Positions 25,301-38,420 of a stretch of DNA of 64,000 bases are shown here, one piece after another. The DNA is from Euonymus europaeus. Its lineage: Eukaryota > Streptophyta > Magnoliopsida > Celastrales > Celastraceae. Both the position numbers and the translations under genes were made by a program. The notes beneath the pieces were generated by a model. That model saw nothing but the letters and a program-made list of their open reading frames with translations. It did not search any database and was not told the origin of the DNA. The stretch lies in assembly GCA_963580455.1 (NCBI GenBank), contig OY756961.1:10955001-11019000 (forward strand), written 5' to 3'. Each line of letters starts with the position of its first letter. Position 1 is the first letter of the stretch.

Positions 25301-28300
25301 CACTTTTTATTGTTTTTCTATGTTAAATTTTACGAAAATGAGTTTCCAGGATTATTTCGATGCCAAAACACCAACTTTCTTTGACAAATGGACAAAACCG
25401 TTAAAGGCTCCTCCGTAGAGAGAGTTGGGAAACTTCGGACAATCAAAGTTGCTCGGTGTACACTTTATAATGTTCTACTAAGTCAAATTTTACGAGTATA
25501 AGCTTCCAAGATTATTTCGATGCCAAAACACCAACTTTTAATGACAAATGGAAAAAACCGTTAAAAGCTCCTCTATAGAGAGAGTTGAGCAACTTCGGAC
25601 AATCAAAGTTGCTCGGTGTACACCTTTTATTGTTCTTTTATGTTAAATTTTACGAAAATGAGCTTCCAGGATTATTTTAATGCCAAAACACCAACTTTCT
25701 ATGACAAATGCACAAAACCGTTAAAAGCTCCTCTATAGAGAGAGTTGAGCAACGTCAGACAATCAAAATAGCTCGGTGTACACTTTTTATTGTTCTTTTA
25801 TGTTAAATTTTACGAAAATGTGCTTCCAGGAAAATTTCGATGCCAAAACACCAACTTTCTATGACAAATGGACAAAACCGTTAAAAGCACCTCCATAGAG
25901 AGAGTTGAGCAACTCTGGACAATCAAAGTTTCTCGGTGTACACTTTTTATTGTTCTTCTATGTTAAATTTTACAAAAATGAGCTTCCAGGATTATTTCGA
26001 TGCCAAAACACCAACTTTCTTTGACAAATGGACAAAACCGTTAAAGGCTCCTCCATAGAGAGAGTTGAGCAACTTTGGACTATCAAAGTTGCTCGGTGTA
26101 CACTTTTTAATGTTCTTCTATGTCGAATTTTATGAGTATAAGCTTCCATGATTATTTCGATGCCAAAACAACAACTTTTAATGACAAATGGAAAAAACCG
26201 TTAAAAGATCTTTCATAGAGAGAGTTGAGCAAATTCGGACAATCAAAGTTGCTCGGTGTACACCTTTTATTGTTCTTTTATGTTAAATTTTACGAAAATG
26301 AGCTTCCAGGATTATTTTAATGCCAAAACACCAACTTTCTATGACAAATGGACAAAACCGTTAAAAGCTCCTCTATAGAGAGAGTTGAGCAACGTCGGAC
26401 AATCAAAATTGCTCGGTGTACACCTTTTATTGTTCTTTTATGTTAAATTTTACGAAAATGTGCTTCAAGGATAATTTCGATGCCAAAACACCAACTTTCT
26501 ATGACAAATGGACAAAACCGTTAAAAGCTCCTCCATAGAGAGAGTTGAGCACCTTCGGACAATCAAATTGCCCGGTGTACACTTTTTATTGTTCTTCTAT
26601 GTCAAATTTTACGAAAATGAGCTTCCAGGATTATTTCGATGCCAAAACACCAACTTTCTATGACAAATGGACAAAATCGTCAAAAGCCCATTCATAGAGA
26701 GAGTTGAGCAACTTCGGAAAATCAAAATTTCTCGGTATACACTTTTTATTGTTCTTCTATGCTAAATTTTACGAGAATGAGCTTCCAGGATTATTTCGAT
26801 GCCAAAACACCAACTTTCTATGACAAATGGACAAAACCATTAAAAGCTCCTCCATAGAGAGAGTTGAGCAACTTCAGACTATCAAAGTTGCTCGGTGTAC
26901 AATTTTTAATGTTCTTCTATGTCGAATTTTATGAGTATAAGCTTCCAAGATTATTTCGATGCCAAAACACCAACTTTTAATGACAAATGGAAAAAACCGT
27001 TAAAAGCTCCTGCATAGAGAGAGTTGAGCAAATTCGGACAGTCAAAGTTGCTCGGTGTACACCTTTTATTGTTCTTTTATGTTAAATTTTACGAAAATGA
27101 GCTTCCAGGATTATTTTAATGCCAAAACACCAACTTTCTATGACAAATGGACAAAACCGTTAAAAGCTCCTCTATAGAGAGAGTTGAGCAACGTCGGACA
27201 ATCAAAATTGCTCGGTGTACACTTTTTATTGTTTTTCTATGTTAAATTTTACGAAAATGAGTTTCCAAGATTATTTCGATGCCAAAACACCAACTTTCTT
27301 TGAGAAATGGACAAAACCGTTAAAGGCTCCTCCGTAGAGAGAGTTGAGCAACTTCGGACAATCAAAGTTGCTCGGTGTACACTTTATAATGTTCTACTAA
27401 GTCAAATTTTACGAGTATAAGCTTCCAAGATTATTTCGATGCCAAAACACCAACTTTTAATGACAAATGGAAAAAAGCGTTAAAAGCTCATCCATAGAGA
27501 GAGTTGAGCAACTTCGGACAATCAAAGTTGCTCGGTGTACACCTTTTATTGTTCTTTTATGTTAAATTTTACGAAAATGAGCTTCCAGGATTATTTTAAT
27601 GCCAAAACACCAACTTTCTATGACAAATGGACAAAACCGTTAAAATCTCCTCTATAGAGAGAGTTGAGCACCTTCGGACAATCAAATTGCTCGGTGTACA
27701 CTTTTTATTGTTCTTCTATGTTAAGTTTTACGAAAATGAGCTTCCAGGATTATTTCGATTCCAAAACACCAACTTTCTATGACAAATGGACAAAATCATT
27801 AAAAGCCCCTTCATAGAGAGAGTTGAGCAACTTCGGACAATCAAAATTGCCCGGTATACACTTTTTATTGTTCTTCTATGTTAAATTTTACGAGAATGAG
27901 CTTCCAAGATTATTTCGATGCCAAAACACCAACTTTTAATGACAAATGGAAAAAACCGTTAAAAGCTCCTCCATAGAGAGAGTTGAGCAACTTCGGACAA
28001 TCAAAGTTGCTCGGTGTACACCTTTTATTGTTCTTTTATGTTAAATTTTACGAAAATGAGCTTCCAGGATTATTTTAATGCCAAAACACCAACTTTCTAT
28101 GACAAATGGACAAAACCGTTAAAAGCTCCTCTATAGAGAGAGTTGAGCAACGTCAGACAATCAAAATAGCTCGGTGTACACTTTTTATTGTTCTTTTATG
28201 TTAAATTTTACGAAAATGTGCTTCCAGGAAAATTTCGATGCCAAAACACCAACTTTCTATGACAAATGGACAAAACCGTTAAAAGCACCTCCATAGAGAG

Positions 28301-29317
28301 AGTTGAGCAACTCTGGACAATCAAAATTTCTCGGTGTACACTTTTTATTGTTCTTCTATGTTAAATTTTACAAAAATGAGCTTCCAGGATTATTTCGATG
28401 CCAAAACACCAACTTTCTTCGACAAATGGACAAAACCGTAAAAGGCTCCTCCATAGAGAGAGTTGAGCAACTTTGGACTATCAAAGTTGCTCGGTGTACA
28501 CTTTTTAATGTTCTTCTATGTCGAATTTTATGAGTATAAGCTTCCAAGATTATTTCTATGCCAAAACACCAACTTTTAATGACAAATGGAAAAAACCGTT
28601 AAAAGCTCCTCCATAGAGAGAGTTGAGCAAATTCGGACAATCAAAGTTGCTCGGTGTACACCTTTTATTGTTCTTTTATGTTAAATTTTACGAAAATGAT
28701 CTTCCAGGATTATTTTAATGCCAAAACATCAACTTTCTATGACAAATGGACAAAACCGTTAAAAGCTCCTCTATAGAGAGAGTTGAGCAACGTCGGACAA
28801 TCAAAATTGCTCGGTGTACACTTTTTATTGTTCTTTTATGTTAAATTTTACGAAAATGTGCTTCAAGGATAATTTCGATGCCAAAACACCAACTTTCTAT
28901 GACAAATGGACAAAACCGTTAAAAGCTTCTCCATAGAGAGAGTTGAGCAACTTCGGACAATCAAAGTTTCTCGGTGTATACTTTTTATTGTTCTTCTATG
29001 TTAAATTTTACGAAAATGAGCTTACAGGATTATTTTGATGCCAAAACACCAACTGTCTTTGACAAATGGACAAAACCGTTAAAGGTTCCTCCATAGAGAG
29101 AGTTGAGCAACTTTGGACTATCAAAGTTGCTCGGTGTACACTTTTTAATGTTCTTCTATGTCAAATTTTATGAGTGTAAGCTTCCTAGATTATTTCGATG
29201 CCAAAATCCCCAGTTTCCATGACAAATGGAGAAAACTGTTAAAAGCTCCTTCATAGAGAGATTTGACCAATTTCGGACCATCAAAGATGCTCGGTGTACA
29301 CGTTTTATTGTTCTTCT
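22281..29317 (+). repeat. 44-monomer version of the same higher-order repeat (7037 bp), copy 2
   Basis: This copy matches copy 1 at offset 7676 up to about 27900 and then at offset 7037, because four monomers are absent. It matches copy 3 closely, and I noticed only a handful of substitutions between copies 2 and 3 (for example CAAATTTGC near 22725 against CAAAGTTGC near 29762). Copy 1 differs from both at more sites, so copies 2 and 3 appear to share the latest duplication, with the deletion in copy 2 following it. Confidence 0.88.
27895..27910 (+). other. Junction of a 639-bp, four-monomer deletion
   Basis: Here CGAGAATGAGCTTCC, the left half of one monomer type, runs directly into AAGATTATTTCG followed by the TTTTAATGAC type. 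In copy 1 the same two parts are 639 bp apart (20225 and 20864), and copy 3 also has the intervening four monomers. The exchange happened within the shared GCTTCCA(A/G)GATTATTTCG stretch, as expected for in-register homologous recombination between monomers. Confidence 0.85.
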
Positions 29318-32300
29318 ATGTCAAATTTTATGAGTATAAGCATCCAAGATTATTTCGATGGCAAAAGACCAATATTCTATGACAAATGGACAAAACCTTT
29401 AAAAGCTCCTCCATAGAGAGAGTTGATCAACTTCGGAACATCAAAGTTGGTCGGTGGACACTTTTTATTGTTCTTCTATGTCAAATTTTATGAGTGTAAG
29501 CTTCCTAGATTATTTCGATGCCAAAATCCCCAGTTTCCATGACAAATGGAGAAAACTGTTAAAAGCTCCTTCATAGAGAGATTTGACCAATTTCGGACCA
29601 TCAAAGATGCTCGGTGTACACGTTTTATTGTTCTTCTATGTCAAATTTTATGAGTATAAGCTTCCAAGATTATTTCGATGCCAAAACACCAACTTTCTAT
29701 GACAAATGGACAAAACCGTTAAAAGCTCCTCCATAGAGAGAGTTGAGCAACTTCGGACAATCAAAGTTGCTCGGTGTACACTTTTTATTGTTCTTCTACT
29801 TCGAATTTTATGAGTGTAAGCTTCTTAGATTATTTCGATGCAAAAACACCAACTTTCTATGACAAATGGAAAAAACAGTTAAAAGCTCCTCCATAGTGAG
29901 AGTTGAGCAACTTTGGACAATCAAAATTGCCCGGTTGTACACCTTTTATTGTTCTTCTATGTCAAATTATACGAAAATGAGCTTCCTGGATTATTACGAT
30001 GCCAAAACACCAACTTTCTATGACAAATGGACAAAACCGTTAAAAGCTCCTCCATAGAGAGAGTTGAGCACCTTCGGACAATCAAATTGCTCGGTGTACA
30101 CTTTTTATTGTTTTTCTATGTCAAATTTTACGAAAATGAGCTTCCAGGATTATTTCGATGCCAAAACACCAACTTTCTATGACAAATGGACAAAATCGTT
30201 AAAAGCCCATTCATAGAGAGAGTTAAGCAACTTCGGAAAATCAAAATTTCTCGGTATACACTTTTTATTGTTCTTCTATGTTAAATTTTACGAGAATGAG
30301 CTTCCAGGATTATTTCGATGCCAAAACACCAACTTTCTGTGACAAATGGACAAAACCATTAAAAGCTCCTCCATAGAGAGAGTTGAGCAACTTCAGACTA
30401 TCAAAGTTGCTCGGTGTACACTTTTTAATGTTCTTCTATGTCGAATTTTATGAGTATAAGCTTCCAAGATTATTTCGATGCCAAAACACCAACTTTTAAT
30501 GACAAATGGAAAAACCCGTTAAAAGCTCCTGCATAGAGAGAGTTAAGCAACTTCAGACAATCAAAGTTGCTCGGTGTACACTTTTTATTGTTCTTTTATG
30601 TTAAATTTTTCGAAAATGAGCTTCCAGGATTATTTTAATGCCAAAACACCAACTTTCTATGACAAATGGACAAAACCGTTAAAAGCTCCTCTATAGAGAG
30701 AGTTGAGCAACGTCGGACAATCAAAATTGCTCGGTGTACACTTTTTATTGTTTTTCTATGTTAAATTTTACGAAAATGAGTTTCCAAGATTATTTCGATG
30801 GCAAAACACCAACTTTCTTTGAGAAATGGACAAAACCGTTAAAGGCTCCTCCGTAGAGAGAGTTGAGTAACTTCGGACAATCAAAGTTGCTCGGTGTACA
30901 CTTTATAATGTTCTACTAAGTCAAATTTTACGAGTATAAGCTTCCAAGATTATTTCGATGCCAAAACACCAACTTTTAATGGCAAATGGAAAAAACCGTT
31001 AAAAGCTCCTCCATAGAGAGAGTTGAGCAACTTTGGACAATCAAAGTTGCTCGGTGTACACCTTTTATTGTTCTTTTATGTTAAATTTTACGAAAATGAG
31101 CTTCCAGGTTTATTTTAATGCCAAAACACCAACTTTCTATGACAAATGGACAAAACCGTTAAAAGCTCCTCTATAGAGAGAGTTGAGCACCTTCGGACAA
31201 TCAAATTGCTCGATGTACACTTTTTATTGTTCTTCTATGTTAAGTTTTACGAAAATGAGCTTCCAGGATTATTTCGATTCCAAAACACCAACTTTCTATG
31301 ACAAATGGACAAAATCATTAAAAGCCACTTCATAGAGAGAGTTGAGCAACTTCGGACAATCAAAATTGCCTGGTATACACTTTTTATTGTTCTTCTATGT
31401 TAAATTTTACGAGAATGAGCTTCCAGGATTATTTCGATGCCAAAACACCAACTTTCTATGACAAATGGACAAAACCATTAAAAGCTCCTCCATAAAGAGA
31501 GTTGAGCAACTTCAGCCTATCAAAGTTGCTCGGTGTACACTTTTTAATGTTCTTCTATGTCGAATTTTATGAGTATAAGCTTCCAAGATTATTTCGATGC
31601 CAAAACACCAACTTTTAATGACAAATGGAAAAAACCGTTAAAAGCTCCTCCATAGAGAGAGTTGAGAAACTTCGGACAATCAAAGTTGCTCGGTGTACAC
31701 CTTTTATTGTTCTTTTATGTTAAATTTTACGAAAATGAGCTTCCAAGATTATTTTAATGCCAAAACACCAACTTTCTATGACAAATGGACAAAACCGTTA
31801 AAAGCTCCTCTATAGAGAGAGTTGAGCAACGTCGGACAATCAAAATTGCTTGGTGTACACTTTTTATTGTTTTTCTATGTTAAATTTTACGAAAATGAGT
31901 TTCCAGGATTATTTCGATGCCAAAACACCAACTTTCTTTGACAAATGGACAAAACAGTTAAAGGCTCCTCCGTAGAGAGAGTTGAGAAACTTCAGACAAT
32001 CAAAGTTGCTCGGTGTACACTTTATAATGTTCTACTAAGTCAAATTTTACGAGTATAAGCTTCCAAGATTATTTCGATGCCAAAACACCAACTTTTAATG
32101 ACAAATGGAAAAAACCGTTAAAAGCTCCTCCATAGAGAGAGTTGAGCAACTTCGGACAATCAAAGTTGCTCGGTGTACACCTTTTATTGTTCTTTTATGT
32201 TAAATTTTACGAAAATGAGCTTCCAGAATTATTTTAATGCCAAAACACCAACTTTCTATGACAAATGGACAAAACCGTTAAAAGCTCCTCTATAGAGAGA

Positions 32301-35300
32301 GTTGAGCAACGTCGGACAATCAAAATTGCTCGGTGTACACTTTTTATTGTTTTTCTATGTTAAATTTTACGAAAATGAGTTTCCAGGATTATTTCGATGC
32401 CAAAACACCAACTTTCTTTGACAAATGGACAAAACCGTTAAAGGCTCCTCCGTAGAGAGAGTTGGGAAACTTCGGACAATCAAAGTTGCTCGGTGTACAC
32501 TTTATAATGTTCTACTAAGTCAAATTTTACGAGTATAAGCTTCCAAGATTATTTCGATGCCAAAACACCAACTTTTAATGACAAATGGAAAAAACCGTTA
32601 AAAGCTCCTCTATAGAGAGAGTTGAGCAACTTCGGACAATCAAAGTTGCTCGGTGTACACCTTTTATTGTTCTTTTATGTTAAATTTTACGAAAATGAGC
32701 TTCCAGGATTATTTTAATGCCAAAACACCAACTTTCTATGACAAATGCACAAAACCGTTAAAAGCTCCTCTATAGAGAGAGTTGAGCAACGTCAGACAAT
32801 CAAAATAGCTCGGTGTACACTTTTTATTGTTCTTTTATGTTAAATTTTACGAAAATGTGCTTCCAGGAAAATTTCGATGCCAAAACACCAACTTTCTATG
32901 ACAAATGGACAAAACCGTTAAAAGCACCTCCATAGAGAGAGTTGAGCAACTCTGGACAATCAAAGTTTCTCGGTGTACACTTTTTATTGTTCTTCTATGT
33001 TAAATTTTACAAAAATGAGCTTCCAGGATTATTTCGATGCCAAAACACCAACTTTCTTTGACAAATGGACAAAACCGTTAAAGGCTCCTCCATAGAGAGA
33101 GTTGAGCAACTTTGGACTATCAAAGTTGCTCGGTGTACACTTTTTAATGTTCTTCTATGTCGAATTTTATGAGTATAAGCTTCCATGATTATTTCGATGC
33201 CAAAACAACAACTTTTAATGACAAATGGAAAAAACCGTTAAAAGATCTTTCATAGAGAGAGTTGAGCAAATTCGGACAATCAAAGTTGCTCGGTGTACAC
33301 CTTTTATTGTTCTTTTATGTTAAATTTTACGAAAATGAGCTTCCAGGATTATTTTAATGCCAAAACACCAACTTTCTATGACAAATGGACAAAACCGTTA
33401 AAAGCTCCTCTATAGAGAGAGTTGAGCAACGTCGGACAATCAAAATTGCTCGGTGTACACCTTTTATTGTTCTTTTATGTTAAATTTTACGAAAATGTGC
33501 TTCAAGGATAATTTCGATGCCAAAACACCAACTTTCTATGACAAATGGACAAAACCGTTAAAAGCTCCTCCATAGAGAGAGTTGAGCACCTTCGGACAAT
33601 CAAATTGCTCGGTGTACACTTTTTATTGTTCTTCTATGTCAAATTTTACGAAAATGAGCTTCCAGGATTATTTCGATGCCAAAACACCAACTTTCTATGA
33701 CAAATGGACAAAATCGTCAAAAGCCCATTCATAGAGAGAGTTGAGCAACTTCGGAAAATCAAAATTTCTCGGTATACACTTTTTATTGTTCTTCTATGCT
33801 AAATTTTACGAGAATGAGCTTCCAGGATTATTTCGATGCCAAAACACCAACTTTCTATGACAAATGGACAAAACCATTAAAAGCTCCTCCATAGAGAGAG
33901 TTGAGCAACTTCAGACTATCAAAGTTGCTCGGTGTACAATTTTTAATGTTCTTCTATGTCGAATTTTATGAGTATAAGCTTCCAAGATTATTTCGATGCC
34001 AAAACACCAACTTTTAATGACAAATGGAAAAAACCGTTAAAAGCTCCTGCATAGAGAGAGTTGAGCAAATTCGGACAGTCAAAGTTGCTCGGTGTACACC
34101 TTTTATTGTTCTTTTATGTTAAATTTTACGAAAATGAGCTTCCAGGATTATTTTAATGCCAAAACACCAACTTTCTATGACAAATGGACAAAACCGTTAA
34201 AAGCTCCTCTATAGAGAGAGTTGAGCAACGTCGGACAATCAAAATTGCTCGGTGTACACTTTTTATTGTTTTTCTATGTTAAATTTTACGAAAATGAGTT
34301 TCCAAGATTATTTCGATGCCAAAACACCAACTTTCTTTGAGAAATGGACAAAACCGTTAAAGGCTCCTCCGTAGAGAGAGTTGAGCAACTTCGGACAATC
34401 AAAGTTGCTCGGTGTACACTTTATAATGTTCTACTAAGTCAAATTTTACGAGTATAAGCTTCCAAGATTATTTCGATGCCAAAACACCAACTTTTAATGA
34501 CAAATGGAAAAAAGCGTTAAAAGCTCATCCATAGAGAGAGTTGAGAACCTTCGGACAATCAAAGTTGCTCGGTGTACACCTTTTATTGTTCTTTTATGTT
34601 AAATTTTACGAAAATGAGCTTCCAGGATTATTTTAATGCCAAAACACCAACTTTCTATGACAAATGGACAAAACCGTTAAAATCTCCTCTATAGAGAGAG
34701 TTGAGCACCTTCGGACAATCAAATTGCTCGGTGTACACTTTTTATTGTTCTTCTATGTTAAGTTTTACGAAAATGAGCTTCCAGGATTATTTCGATTCCA
34801 AAACACCAACTTTCTATGACAAATGGACAAAATCATTAAAAGCCCCTTCATAGAGAGAGTTGAGCAACTTCGGACAATCAAAATTGCCCGGTATACACTT
34901 TTTATTGTTCTTCTATGTTAAATTTTACGAGAATGAGCTTCCAGGATTATTTCGATGCCAAAACACCAACTTTCTATGACAAATGGACAAAACCATTAAA
35001 AGCTCCTCCATAAAGAGAGTTGAGCAACTTCAGCCTATCAAAGTTGCGCGGTGTACACTTTTTAATGTTCTTCTATGTCGAATTTTATGAGTATAAGCTT
35101 CCAAGATTATTTCGATGCCAAAACACCAACTTTTAATTACAAATGGAAAAAACCGTTAAAAGCTCCTCCATAGAGAGACTTGAGCAACTTCGGACAATCA
35201 AAGTTGCTCGGTGTACACCTTTTATTGTTCTTTTATGTTAAATTTTACGAAAACGAGCTTCCAGGATTATTTTAATGCCAAAACACCAACTTTCTATGAC

Positions 35301-36112
35301 AAATGGACAAAACCGTTAAAAGCTCCTCTATAGAGAGAATTGAGCAACGTCGGACAATCAAAATTGCTCGGTGTACACTTTTTATTTTTTTCTATGTAAA
35401 ATTTTACGAAAATGAGTTTCCAGGATTATTTCGATGCCAAAACACCAACTTTCTTTGACAAATGGACAAAACCGTTAAAGGCTCCTCCGTAGAGAGAGTT
35501 GAGAAACTTCGGACAATCAAAGTTGCTCGGTGTACACTTTATAATGTTCTACTAAGTCAAATTTTACGAGTATAAGCTTCCAAGATTATTTCGATGCCAA
35601 AACACCAACTTTTAATGACAAATGGAAAAAACCGTTAAAAGCTCCTCCATAGAGAGAGTTGAGCAACTTCGGACAATCAAAGTTGCTCGGTGTACACCTT
35701 TTATTGTTCTTTTATGTTAAATTTTACGAAAATGAGCTTCCAGGATTATTTTAATGCCAAAACACCAACTTTCTATGACAAATGGACAAAACCGTTAAAA
35801 GCTCCTCTATAGAGAGAGTTGAGCAACGTCAGACAATCAAAATAGCTCGGTGTACACTTTTTATTGTTCTTTTATGTTAAATTTTACGAAAATGTGCTTC
35901 CAGGAAAATTTCGATGCCAAAACACCAACTTTCTATGACAAATGGACAAAACCGTTAAAAGCACCTCCATAGAGAGAGTTGAGCAACTCTGGACAATCAA
36001 AATTTCTCGGTGTACACTTTTTATTGTTCTTCTATGTTAAATTTTACAAAAATGAGCTTCCAGGATTATTTCGATGCCAAAACACCAACTTTCTTCGACA
36101 AATGGACAAAAC
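29318..36112 (+). repeat. 48-monomer higher-order repeat, copy 3, right end missing
   Basis: This copy contains the four monomers that copy 2 lacks. The shared rarities AAAGTTGCGCGG (20332 and about 35041) and TTTTATTTTTTTCTATG (about 20668 and 35382) tie it to copy 1. The match ends inside a monomer just after the unit-specific TTCTTCGACAAATGG (near 36091; counterparts near 21379 and 28416). The sequence then switches to the GCTCCTCCGTAGAG type of the 9-monomer units. About 880 bp of a full unit are missing at the right. Confidence 0.85.
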
Positions 36113-38420
36113 CGTTAAAGGCTCCTCCGTAGAGAGAGTTGAGCAACTTCGGACAATCAAAGTTGCTCGGTGTACACTTTATAATGTTCTACTCAGTCAA
36201 ATTTTACGAGTATAAGCTTCCAAGATTATTTCGATGCCAAAACACCAACTTTTAATGGCAAATGGAAAAAACCGTTAAAAGCTCCTCCATAGAGAGAGTT
36301 GAGCAACTTCGGACAATCAAAGTTGCTCGGTGTACACCTTTTATTGTTCTTTTATGTTAAATTTTACGAAAATGAGCTTACAGGATTATTTCGATGCCAA
36401 AACACCAACTTTCTTTGACAAATGGACAAAACCGTTAAAGGCTCCTCTATAGAGAGAGTTGAGCAACTTTGGACTATCAAAGTTGCCCGGTGTACACTTT
36501 TTAATGTTCTTCTATGTCAAATTTTATGAGTATAAGCATCCAAGATTATTTCGATTGCAAAAGACAAATATTCTATGACAAATGGACAAAACCTTTAAAA
36601 GCTCCTCCATAGAGAGAGTTGATCAACTTCGGAACATCAAAGTTGCTCGGTGGACACTTTTTATTGTTCTTCTATGTCAAATTTTATGAGTGTAAGCTTC
36701 CTAGATTATTTCGATGCCAAAATCCCAAGTTTCCATGACAAATGGAGAAAACTGTTAAAAGCTCCTTCATAGAGAGATTTGACCAATTTCGGACCATCAA
36801 AGATGATCGGTGTACACGTTTTATTGTTCTTCTATGTCAAATTTTATGAGTATAAGCTTCCAAGATTATTTCGATGCCAAAACACCAACTTTCTATGACA
36901 AATGGACAAAACCATTAAAAGCTCCTCCATAGAGAGAGTTGAGCAACTTCGGACAATCAAAGTTGCTCGGTGTACACTTTTTATTGTTCTTCTACTTCAA
37001 ATTTTATGAGTGTAAGCTTCTTAGATTATTTCGATGCAAAAACACCAACTTTCTACGACAAATGGAAAAAACAGTTAAAAGCTCCTCCATAGTGAGAGTT
37101 GAGCAACTTTGGACAATCAAAATTGCCCGGTGTACACCTTTTATTGTTCTTCTATGTCAAATTTTACGAAAATTAGCTTTCTGGATTATTACGATGCCAA
37201 AACACCAACTTTCTATGACAAATGGACAAAACCGTTAAAAGCTCGTCCATAGAGAGAGTTTAGCACCTTCGGACAATCAAATTACTCAGTGTACACTTTT
37301 TATTGTTCTTCTATGTCAAATTTTACGAAAATGAGCTTCCAGGATTATTTCGATGCCAAAACATCAACTTTCTATGACAAATGGACAAAATCGTTAAAAG
37401 CCCATTCATAGAGAGAGTTGAGCAACTTCGGACAATCAAAATTTCTCGGTATACACTTTTTATTGTTCTTCTATGTTAAATTTTACGAGAATGAGCTTCC
37501 AGGATTATTTCGATGCCAAAACACCAACTTTCTATGACAAATGGACAAAACCATTAAAAGCTCCTCCATAGAGAGAGTTGAGCAACTTCAGACTATCAAA
37601 GTTGCTCGGTGTACACTTTTTAATGTTCTTCTATGTCGAATTTTATGAGTATAAGCTTCCAAGATTATTTCGATGCCAAAACACCAACTTTTTATGACAA
37701 ATGGAAAAAACCGTTAAAAGCTCCTGCATAGAGAGAGTTGAGCAACTTCGGACAATCAAAGTTGCTCGGTGTACACCTTTTATTGTTCTTTTAAGTTAAA
37801 TTTTACGAAAATGAGCTTCCAGGATTATTTTAATGCCAAAACACCAACTTTCTATGACAAATGGACAAAACCGTTAAAAGCTCCTCTATAGAGAGAGTTG
37901 AGCAACGTCGGATAATCAAAATTGCTCGGTGTACACTTTTTATTGTTTTTCTATGTTAAATTTTACGAAAACGAGTTTCCAAGATTATTTCGATGCCAAT
38001 ACACCAACTTTCTTTGACAAATGGACAAAACCGTTAAAGGCTCCTCCGTAGAGAGAGTTGAGCAACTTCGGACAATCAAAGTTGCTCGGTGTACACTTTA
38101 TAATGTTCTACTCAGTCAAATTTTACGAGTATAAGCTTCCAAGATTATTTCGATGCCAAAACACCAACTTTTAATGGCAAATGGAAAAAACCGTTAAAAG
38201 CTCCTCCATAGAGAGAGTTGAGCAACTTCGGACAATCAAAGTTGCTCGGTGTACACCTTTTATTGTTCTTTTATGTTAAATTTTACGAAAATGAGCTTCC
38301 AGGATTATTTTAATGCCAAAACACCAACTTTCTTTGACAAATGGACAAAACCATTAAAGGCTCCTCCATAGAGAGAGTTGAGCAACTTTGGACTATCAAA
38401 GTTGCTCGGTGTACACTTTT
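36113..38420 (+). repeat. Bridge and single 9-monomer-type stretch
   Basis: From the switch at about 36113 the monomers first resemble those near 1250-1500 (TACTCAGTCAAA near 36189). They then match 1-1540 from 36789 to about 38328 at a constant offset of 36788, with TACTCAGTCA at 1321 and 38109. From about 38330 the match jumps to 3141 (offset 35189), skipping ten monomers that the left copy has. A 99-codon open frame at 36939-37238 is a product of stop-codon-losing substitutions and is not treated as a gene. Confidence 0.82.

Noticed and set aside
36939..37238. 99-codon open frame, the longest one considered
   Set aside because: It spans two satellite monomers. A 160-bp period moves the frame by one base per monomer and a TAG lies in nearly every CCATAG, so such frames open only where variants remove stops. 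There is no start context, domain or codon signal, and the peptide is just translated satellite.
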